A stretch of DNA of 14,589 nt from JBJXFK01 sp046155505 (GTDB taxonomy: Bacteria; Planctomycetota; Phycisphaerae; UBA1845; Fen-1342), in NCBI GenBank assembly GCA_046155505.1, contig JBJXFK010000339.1, positions 1-14,589 on the forward strand, given 5' to 3'. The notes under the pieces were generated by a model. That model ran no database searches. It was not told where the DNA came from and worked only from the letters and a program-made list of their open reading frames with translations. Numbering within the stretch: the first letter of the stretch is position 1; the number at the start of each line of letters is the position of its first letter. The position numbers were made by a program, and so were the translations under genes. This document shows, piece by piece, positions 6,414 to 11,581 of this stretch.

Positions 6414-6521
6414 GTAGGGTGGGCACCGCCCACCATTTGTTGCTCGCTCGTTACCCGCGCGAATGGTGGGCAATGCCCACCCTACGAAACCTACGCGAAT
6501 GGTGGACAATGCCCACCCTAC
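6414..6521. repeat. GTAGGGTGGGCA-family repeat, three units (fliO-fliP gap)
   Basis: Three 24-nt units lie at 6414-6437, 6462-6485 (inverted, 22 of 24 matching the first) and 6498-6521 (inverted, one base different from the second). Each unit is itself nearly palindromic (GGTGGGCA..GCCCACC). The first unit ends 3 nt before the fliP ATG at 6410. The last contains the fliO stop TAG (6520-6518). Sequences of this type recur in intergenic DNA of several bacterial phyla, as far as I recall; I cannot check that here. Confidence 0.9.
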
Positions 6522-7291
6522 TTCCCCACCGCCTGCCGCAGCGCCGCCTGCATCCGCGCCAGCGCACCCTGCACCGGCGCATCACGCGCCGCCGCCGGCT
6601 CATACGCCGCCGCCTCGCGCTCCAACTGCTTCTGAAACGCCGCACTCTCGGCTCGCCCGCCAATCGTGCTCGACTCACCAACGAGTTGCGACACAATCGC
6701 CGCATCGTCAATCACATCCAATTGCGTCAACCGATCCTGACTCTGCCCGACCAGCACCAGCCGCGGCCCCACCCGCACCAGACACACCGCATGTCGCGGC
6801 GAAATCGACTGTCGCCCGATGATCTGAATTACCCCACCCGTGCGACCGCGCGGCGTCAGGGGCGTCGCCCCCATCGCCACGCTGCGATAGCCCCACGCCA
6901 GCACCAGCACCAATCCGATCACGATCAGCAACGACAGCAACGTCCGCATCCACGATCCGCTTGTCGCCACCGTCGCCGCACTGCGCTGCAACGGCTGCTT
7001 CTCGCGCTCGCGGTTCAGCAGCGGCTTGTGACCGTCATCGCTTGCCTTCGCCGCGGACGCAGCAGTTGACACATCCGCCGGCGACGCCGCGCCAGAATTC
7101 TCCGCCTTCGCGCCCGCGCTCGAGTCCGGCAGCAACTCGGACTCGAGTTTTTCCCACGACGGTCGGTCGCTCTGCGTCGGATCGACCGGCCCCGTCTGCA
7201 AGTCAGCCTGCGCCACCGCCGTCGCGCACGCCGCCACAAGCAGCAATGCGCCGCAAATCACTCGCCCGGCACTTCGCAAATCCATCCTCAT
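6518..7291 (-). CDS. fliO: Flagellar biosynthesis protein FliO
   Basis: FliO is a bitopic membrane protein that assists FliP assembly into the export gate. The 257-residue product has an N-terminal signal-like segment (about 8-28), a long low-complexity Ala/Ser/Lys stretch (about 30-110) and one strong transmembrane helix (about 116-134). The FliO core follows, where GGVIQIIGRQSISPRHAVCL (152-171) and VRVGPRLVLVGQSQDRLTQL (172-191) fit the family pattern of a β-rich cytosolic domain. An Ala-rich helical tail closes the protein. The start ATG overlaps the fliN stop by 4 nt (ATGA). It lies between fliN and fliP, the usual place. FliO is poorly conserved, so assignment rests on the core pattern plus order. 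The stop TAG lies in a repeat unit. Confidence 0.87.
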   Translation of the reverse strand: MRMDLRSAGRVICGALLLVAACATAVAQADLQTGPVDPTQSDRPSWEKLESELLPDSSAGAKAENSGAASPADVSTAASAAKASDDGHKPLLNREREKQPLQRSAATVATSGSWMRTLLSLLIVIGLVLVLAWGYRSVAMGATPLTPRGRTGGVIQIIGRQSISPRHAVCLVRVGPRLVLVGQSQDRLTQLDVIDDAAIVSQLVGESSTIGGRAESAAFQKQLEREAAAYEPAAARDAPVQGALARMQAALRQAVGK

Positions 7292-8160
7292 TTACGTGTG
7301 TCCGCCTCGGGCACCGGGCTGACGATGTCGTTGATACGCACACAAAAATTGTCATTTAGCACCAGCACCTCGCCTCGCGCGACGAGCTGTGCATTCACAA
7401 AAATCTCAACCGGATCGCCCGCAAGCTTGTCCAGCTCCACCACCGACCCCACACCGAGCCGCAACACGTCTTCGATGTACATTTCCGCCCGACCCAGCTC
7501 GACCGTCACTTCGAGTTCCACGTCGTCGAGCAATTCGAGTTGTCGGCTCTCCGGCGAATTGTCATCTGCGGTGAACGCCGGCGCATCGAACGGCGTCGCG
7601 CCAAGTTCCGCCGCAATGTCGCGCGGCGGTGCAACGGGCACCGGCTTCGCAGCGACGGGTTGAGCAGCCACCTGCGGCGCAGCAGGCGCTGCTGCACCTG
7701 ATTTGAACGCATTCATCGCGGCTTCGAGCTCGGCGGCGCTGATCGACGCTTCGCCGCTCGTTTCGACAGCCTGAGCGACCGGCGCGGCGGCGGCGATCTT
7801 TCCGCCCGCCATCGCCTCGGCAAGGATCGCATCGGCAGCCGCATCGGCATCGGCATCGGCGACCGACACAGAGTCGCCCGCGGGTGCAGCGATCTTTCCG
7901 GTCGCCATCGCTTCGGCGAGAATCGCATCCGCAGCCGCATCCGCGTCGGCATCGTTGGCGGCAACAGGCGCGGCCGCGGATTTGGGCGCGGGCTTCGGAG
8001 CCGTGATCTTCCCCGCCGCTACGGCCTCAGCGAGTATCGCGTCGGCTGCCGCATCGGCGTCAACATCGCTCACGTCGCCCGGGGCATCCGCCTGCCGCGC
8101 CGCATTCGTGGGATCAGCCGGATCGGGCATCGCCGGATCGGGTTTGGTAGGGTCAGCCAT
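7288..8160 (-). CDS. fliN: Flagellar motor switch protein FliN with long repetitive N-terminal extension
   Basis: FliN is a C-ring subunit that binds the FliH-FliI export ATPase complex and takes part in rotation switching. From ATG 8160 the protein has 290 residues, about twice the roughly 137 of E. coli FliN. The C-terminal SPOA domain (about 207-283) is clear, with LLDDVELEVTVELGRAEMYI (210-229), LGVGSVVELDKLAGDPVEIF (235-254) and ARGEVLVLNDNFCVRINDIV (261-280). The first 180 residues are acidic, Ala/Pro-rich and contain three repeats of a DADADAAADAILAEAMA-type unit (32-55, 70-93, 102-125). A related SAAELEAAMNAF (141-152) comes next, then a Pro/Ala linker. I chose ATG 8160 because AAGGA lies 10 nt upstream; the frame is open to a TTG at 8232 without a ribosome site. 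The 81-nt gap to fliL holds no repeat. Confidence 0.93.
   Translation of the reverse strand: MADPTKPDPAMPDPADPTNAARQADAPGDVSDVDADAAADAILAEAVAAGKITAPKPAPKSAAAPVAANDADADAAADAILAEAMATGKIAAPAGDSVSVADADADAAADAILAEAMAGGKIAAAAPVAQAVETSGEASISAAELEAAMNAFKSGAAAPAAPQVAAQPVAAKPVPVAPPRDIAAELGATPFDAPAFTADDNSPESRQLELLDDVELEVTVELGRAEMYIEDVLRLGVGSVVELDKLAGDPVEIFVNAQLVARGEVLVLNDNFCVRINDIVSPVPEADTRK
7786..8067 (-). repeat. Three protein-level repeats in the FliN N-terminus
   Basis: Units at 8067-7996, 7953-7882 and 7857-7786 encode near-identical 24-residue blocks (D-x-DADAAADAILAEA-x-A-x-GKI-x-A). Codon third positions differ between units while the amino acids are kept. This points to an old duplication held by selection rather than a recent DNA expansion. 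The linkers between the blocks are 14 and 8 residues. Confidence 0.9.
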
Positions 8161-8241
8161 CGCGCACGCTTCCTTGCGTCTTTTGCTCGCCGCGAGCGAC
8201 TCCGCCGCCCGCCAAAAACCACCATCACTCAAAAGCCGTGT

Positions 8242-8796
8242 TCAGTCCGACCGAATCGGCACGAATCGCGGAATCAGCACTTCCAGAACCATTTCCGGAT
8301 CGCCCGCCATCTCGCCCAGTGTGTGCCGCACCTGCATGCGCAGACTCTTCAAGTCCGCCTCGTGCAACACTTCTGTTTCATTACTGCGAATGATCCGCGC
8401 CACACGATCAGACAATTCGCCCTTGCGCTCCGACACCAGCGTGTCGAACGCCTCCTGATGATCCGCATCAACCTTCACATAGAGGTCCATGTCATAGATG
8501 AACAGCCGCCCGCTCTTGTCGTTCGGCACTTTGAATTTCGTCAGCAGCTCCACTTCGGTCGTCGGCTTATGCACCACCGGCTCCGGCCCTTCGGCGTGAT
8601 TCGTCTCCGGCTGTTCGCCATGCGCAACCTGCGGCCCGCCGCCGAACATCTGCATTGCGCCGTAGAAGCCCGCGGCCTCGACGATCGTGACCACGCCGAC
8701 GATGATCAGCGTGCCCTTCATCCCGCCGCCCTTCTTGGGCTTGCCTTCTTCCGGAGCGGCACCTGCCGGCGGTGGTGTCTTCTCAGCATCAGCCAT
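8242..8796 (-). CDS. fliL: Flagellar basal body-associated protein FliL
   Basis: FliL is a single-pass inner-membrane protein that surrounds or supports the MotAB stator. The 184 residues show a short charged cytosolic N-terminus with a basic KPKKGGGMKG (19-28) and a transmembrane helix at about 29-51. A Pro/Glu linker leads to a periplasmic domain (about 80-184). That domain has the FliL pattern of a β-strand (RLFIYDMDLYVKVD, 97-110) followed by helices with VSERKGELSDRVARIIRSNE (121-140) and a final β-strand. It is the first gene of the minus-strand cluster. The start ATG has only a weak GAAGGGA about 11 nt upstream. FliL is a divergent family; the call rests on this layout and on the neighbouring fliN. 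Confidence 0.9.
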   Translation of the reverse strand: MADAEKTPPPAGAAPEEGKPKKGGGMKGTLIIVGVVTIVEAAGFYGAMQMFGGGPQVAHGEQPETNHAEGPEPVVHKPTTEVELLTKFKVPNDKSGRLFIYDMDLYVKVDADHQEAFDTLVSERKGELSDRVARIIRSNETEVLHEADLKSLRMQVRHTLGEMAGDPEMVLEVLIPRFVPIRSD

Positions 8797-9098
8797 TGGC
8801 TACTTGTCCCTTCGCTCTCATCGCGGCCCGAACTGATCGGTTCGACCACGCACGGCGATCATCTGGATCGAATTTGGACTCACTGCTGTGCTATCGACGT
8901 TTGCGCGAACGTGGTTCAAGTCGTGTATTCATCGCGTCCGCCGATCCGCGTTCTTATCGGCAATTCCGTCCGCGCACGGCACTTCCCGCGCTCTCCACTC
9001 GATTCTTGCGCTCGTCGTGCGGGATACGAGCACCCCTCTTCACGTTGAACTTTGAACTCCGCACCTTGCACTCCGCATTCGCCGCTACACTCCCCGCA
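8797..9098. other. Divergent intergenic region between fliL and the ABC permease genes
   Basis: These 302 nt must hold the start signals of both the flagellar cluster (minus) and the permease pair (plus), unless either is read from further away. I found no convincing σ70, σ28 or σ54 promoter pair on either strand. The only ordered sequence is a heptad tract at 9045-9079. Confidence 0.6.
9045..9079 (+). repeat. Short heptad tract upstream of the permease operon
   Basis: Five adjacent 7-mers (TTGAACT, TTGAACT, CCGCACC, TTGCACT, CCGCATT) end 19 nt before the permease ATG. The 7-nt period matches the arms of the AATGCAG and TAGTGCC elements elsewhere in the window, but there is no inverted partner here. 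It may be a remnant of the same kind of element. Confidence 0.5.
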
Positions 9099-10034
9099 AT
9101 GCTCGCGTACGCACTCCGCCGCCTGCTCATGCTCCCGCTCGTGCTCATCGCCACATACACGGCGGCGGTGCTGCTCATCATGGCCACGCCCGGCGACCCG
9201 TTCGACGGCGACGACAAAAACGTCCCCGCCGAAGTCATCGAGGCCAAACGCCGCGCGTTCAACTACGACCAGCCCTGGTGGCAGCGCTACTTCTATACCT
9301 GGCCCAAACGCCTGATCTGGGACGGCGACTTGCCCGCCCATCGCTACGAGGACTGGACGGTCGTGCAAATCTTGCGCTCGGCGTTACCCATCTCGCTCCA
9401 ACTCGGCCTGCTCGCGCTCACCTTCGCCGTCGCCATCGGCTTGACCGTCGGCGTCATCTCCGCCGCCGGGCGCGGGCGATGGCTCGACCACGTCAGCGTC
9501 GCCCTCTGCCTCGTCGGCGTATCGCTACCCACATTCGTCATCGGCGCCGCGCTACTCATCATCGTCGGCATGTGGCTGCGCGCTGTCCCCATCGGCGGAT
9601 GGGGTCTGCCGTCGCAAGCGATCCTGCCCGCGTTCACGCTCGCATTGCCCTACGCCGCCTACATTGCTCGCCTCAGCCGCTCGGCGATCCTCGACGCGCT
9701 CAGCGAAGACTACATCCGCACCGCACGCGCCAAAGGCGTTAGCGAGACGCGCGTCCTGCTCGACCACGCCCTGCGCAACGCCCTGCTGCCCGTGCTCAGC
9801 TACATCGGCCCCGCGGCCGCCGCGATCTTCACCGGCTCATTCGTCGTCGAGAAAATCTTCCTCATCCCCGGCATGGGCACGCACGTCGTCGAGTCGATCA
9901 ACAACCGCGATCAATCGCTGATCCTCGCCACAGTGCTCGTCTACTCGTCGCTTCTCGTAACGCTCAACATCGCGGTCGATCTGCTCTACGGCATCGTCGA
10001 TCCGCGCATCCGCGTCGGAGCGTCATCGACATGA
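9099..10034 (+). CDS. OppB/DppB-type ABC transporter permease
   Basis: This is an inner-membrane permease of the peptide/nickel (OppB/DppB/NikB) importer family. The 311 residues show the typical first helix after YALRRLLMLPLVLIA (4-18), LLIMATPGDPFDG, a periplasmic loop with NYDQPWWQRYF (55-65), and the transmembrane block from about 95. The EAA loop that contacts the ATPase is EDYIRTARAKGVSETRVLLD (203-222), followed by HALRNALLPVLSY. The ending DLLYGIVDPRIRVG is diagnostic of the family. I chose ATG 9099 because it starts exactly at the conserved N-terminus. The frame is open further upstream, but that part looks non-coding. No clear ribosome site precedes it. The gene overlaps the next one by 4 nt. 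Substrate (peptide, nickel or sugar) cannot be told from the sequence. Confidence 0.92.
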   Translation: MLAYALRRLLMLPLVLIATYTAAVLLIMATPGDPFDGDDKNVPAEVIEAKRRAFNYDQPWWQRYFYTWPKRLIWDGDLPAHRYEDWTVVQILRSALPISLQLGLLALTFAVAIGLTVGVISAAGRGRWLDHVSVALCLVGVSLPTFVIGAALLIIVGMWLRAVPIGGWGLPSQAILPAFTLALPYAAYIARLSRSAILDALSEDYIRTARAKGVSETRVLLDHALRNALLPVLSYIGPAAAAIFTGSFVVEKIFLIPGMGTHVVESINNRDQSLILATVLVYSSLLVTLNIAVDLLYGIVDPRIRVGASST

Positions 10035-10918
10035 ACCCCAGGCCGCCACTCCTCGCCCGCTTCATTCGCCACCGCGCCGGGGCCGCGTCGCTCATCATCC
10101 TCGCGCTTATGACGCTCGCCTGCTTCGCCTCGCTCGGCTGGAGCGCCGCCGCCATGCGCCAAACCAATCTCGACACCGTGCGCATCCCGCCCAGCGCCGC
10201 CGCCCTGCTCGGCACCGACGAACTCGGCCGCGACTTGCTTGCCCGCAGCCTCTATGGCGGCGCGATCTCGCTCAGCCTCGGCCTGCTCGCCGCCACCATC
10301 GCGGTCGTCATCGGCACAGCCTACGGCGGCATCGCCGGCTACGTCGGCGGTCGCACCGACGAAGCCATGATGCGCATCGTCGATGTGCTCTACGGCCTGC
10401 CGTCGGTCCTGCTCATCATGCTGCTGACCGTTTCGCTCGGCGCGTGGATCGAGCGGCTGCAATGGTTTGGCAGCCACTGGGCACGCTTCGCCGTCCTCGC
10501 CATCGGCATCGGCGGCGTGAGTTGGCTCACGATGGCCCGCGTCATTCGCGGTCAAGTGCTCTCGCTGCGTCAGCGAACTTTCATCGAAGCCGCCCGCGCG
10601 CTCGGCATCCCGACGCACAAGATTCTGCTCCGCCACATCCTGCCCAACCTCGTCGGCCCGATCACCGTCTTCGCTACGCTCACCGTGCCGCAAGCGATTT
10701 TGCAGGAATCATTCCTCAGTTTCCTCGGCATCGGCGTAACGCCGCCGCAAGCAACCTGGGGTTCGCTCGCCGCCGACGGCGTGCGGCTGCTCAACCCCAT
10801 CCGCTTCGACTGGTGGCTGATCGTGTTCCCGTGCCTGGCGCTCTCGATCACGCTGCTCGCGCTGAACTTCATCGGCGACGGTCTGCGCGATGCGTTCGAC
10901 GTGAAATCAACCCGGTGA
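10031..10918 (+). CDS. OppC/DppC-type ABC transporter permease
   Basis: This is the partner permease of the preceding gene; both together form the membrane channel of a peptide/nickel-type importer. The 295 residues show an N-terminal helix (about 17-38) and the OppC signature LLGTDELGRDLLARSLYGG (59-77), followed by ISLSLGLLAATIAVVIGTAY. The EAA loop is RTFIEAARALGIPTHKILLR (182-201) with HILPNLVGPI next. The conserved QESFLSFLGIGVTPPQATWG (225-244) and the ending NFIGDGLRDAFDVK also fit. Its ATG overlaps the upstream TGA (ATGA), so the two are co-translated. No binding-protein or OppD/OppF ATPase gene is found before the next gene 663 nt away; they are either elsewhere or upstream of the window's view. 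Confidence 0.94.
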   Translation: MNPRPPLLARFIRHRAGAASLIILALMTLACFASLGWSAAAMRQTNLDTVRIPPSAAALLGTDELGRDLLARSLYGGAISLSLGLLAATIAVVIGTAYGGIAGYVGGRTDEAMMRIVDVLYGLPSVLLIMLLTVSLGAWIERLQWFGSHWARFAVLAIGIGGVSWLTMARVIRGQVLSLRQRTFIEAARALGIPTHKILLRHILPNLVGPITVFATLTVPQAILQESFLSFLGIGVTPPQATWGSLAADGVRLLNPIRFDWWLIVFPCLALSITLLALNFIGDGLRDAFDVKSTR

Positions 10919-11146
10919 CGAGATCGCGCGCGACGTACCGCCTGCATCGCCGCCTTCCGCGCGATTGACCAGCGCCTCCGCCTCAACCAGCAACCGCCGC
11001 GTATCAACGTCGCATCGCATGCTTGCCGACGGCCGTTCGCGTCGGCATGCGTAGGCAATCGCCGGATCGCGCGTTCTGGCCGTACTGAGCATGTACGCGT
11101 GGTGCGGTTGAACTGCCGACGGCACCAAGACCATCAGTCCCCGCAC
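10907..11146 (-). CDS. Weak hypothetical small ORF, tail-to-tail with the permease gene
   Basis: This 79-codon minus-strand frame begins MRGLMVLVPSAVQPHHAYML and ends by overlapping the 3' end of the permease gene by 12 nt. The segment DTRRLLVEAEALVNRAEGGD looks like a credible helix, and third positions are moderately GC-rich. There is no clear ribosome site and no family I recognise. It also covers the 11024-11047 stem-loop. It may be a chance frame. Confidence 0.2.
   Translation of the reverse strand: MRGLMVLVPSAVQPHHAYMLSTARTRDPAIAYACRRERPSASMRCDVDTRRLLVEAEALVNRAEGGDAGGTSRAISSPG
11024..11047. other. Stem-loop downstream of the permease operon
   Basis: TGCCGACG (11024-11031) and CGTCGGCA (11040-11047) form a perfect 8-bp stem with an 8-nt loop, about 105 nt after the permease stop. 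No U-tract follows. It could protect the transcript 3' end or belong to a non-coding RNA. Confidence 0.45.
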
Positions 11147-11186
11147 CGCGTCGCACGTCGAACCACTCGGTATTTCCTCCGCATCC

Positions 11187-11231
11187 GGGCGAATGCAAGG
11201 ATTGCAACCGCTTGCAGGTGCGTTCGCCCGC
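11187..11231. other. Nested stem-loop in the permease-kinase gap
   Basis: Arms 11187-11198 (CGGGCGAATGCA) and 11220-11231 (TGCGTTCGCCCG) pair over 12 bp, with one U·G wobble when read as plus-strand RNA. Within the 21-nt loop a second stem TGCAA-CCGC-TTGCA (11204-11217) forms. No U-tract follows, so it is not a standard intrinsic terminator. A structured RNA element or Rho-associated 3' end is possible. Confidence 0.5.
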
Positions 11232-11275
11232 GCGCCGCCCGTTCGTCCTTCAACCGCATCGCCAATCGTCGCTTT

Positions 11276-11482
11276 TCAAGTGCCGAAACCCACGCAGAAG
11301 GCGATACCACTCGCGACTACATCACCGTAATCGAGCCGCCCCGCCGTGAAACCGCGCACGCCACATGGCACGTTGGTCGTATCTGCATAACCGAAAATCG
11401 ACCCGCGAAGTCGATCGCCGGTCGCGCGTTTCACGTTCCCCGATACTTCATATCCACGAATCGGGCCGCTCGTGCGTCGCAT
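11276..11482 (-). CDS. Weak hypothetical small ORF upstream of the hybrid kinase
   Basis: A 68-codon minus-strand frame, MRRTSGPIRGYEVSGNVKRA at its start, rich in Gly/Arg/Val and with two Cys. GGAG lies 12 nt before the ATG, rather far. Codon third positions are less GC-biased than in the neighbouring genes. No family recognised; it could be chance or the remnant of an older gene. Confidence 0.2.
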   Translation of the reverse strand: MRRTSGPIRGYEVSGNVKRATGDRLRGSIFGYADTTNVPCGVRGFTAGRLDYGDVVASGIAFCVGFGT

Positions 11483-11502
11483 CGTTCTATCTCGCTCCGC
11501 AC

Positions 11503-11537
11503 AGTGTCTAACACTTGTCCATTATGTAAAGACAAGT
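11503..11537. promoter_or_regulatory. Overlapping dyads upstream of the hybrid kinase gene
   Basis: AGTGT-CTA-ACACT (11503-11515) is a perfect 5-bp dyad. It shares its right half with ACTTGTC (11513-11519), whose reverse complement GACAAGT lies at 11531-11537 across an 11-nt AT-rich spacer. The block is 45-79 nt before the kinase ATG, a natural operator position. No matching -35/-10 pair was found, and no FNR/CRP-type site is recognisable. Confidence 0.4.
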
Positions 11538-11581
11538 CGGTAGCGATTCGATAAGGGTGACAGGCGAGGGAGTCCGCGCGC

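Larger units (their letters stand above)
10919..11581. other. 663-nt gap between permease operon and hybrid kinase
   Basis: No convincing protein gene. The gap holds the stem-loops at 11024 and 11187, two weak minus-strand ORFs, and the overlapping dyads at 11503-11537. No tRNA, RNase P, SRP or tmRNA signature was seen on either strand. The composition becomes more AT-rich at 11505-11560, where the kinase promoter probably lies. Confidence 0.6.

Noticed and set aside
5982..6635. Plus-strand frame across fliP and the GTAGGGTGGGCA repeat
   Set aside because: It is antisense to the conserved FliP sequence, with the Arg/His/Gln-rich composition of a shadow frame, and no ribosome site or family similarity is visible.
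799..8796. Non-flagellar injectisome (virulence type III secretion)
   Set aside because: The presence of flhF, fliO, fliL and a FliN-type C-ring gene, with no needle, translocon or secretin gene, fits a flagellum.
8870..8940. σ28 flagellar promoter (GTCGATAG on the minus strand)
   Set aside because: No matching -35 (TAAA) at the right distance; the resemblance is too weak.
8960..9010. σ54-type promoter for the flagellar operon
   Set aside because: A GG and GC pair exists on the minus strand, but the spacing is 8 rather than the required 10 nt.
8772..9098. N-terminal extension of the first permease
   Set aside because: The frame is open, but the product lacks family similarity, and the conserved N-terminus starts exactly at ATG 9099.
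11100..11130. tRNA-like GGTTGAACT followed by a CACCA
   Set aside because: No anticodon arm, D-arm or acceptor pairing can be built around it.
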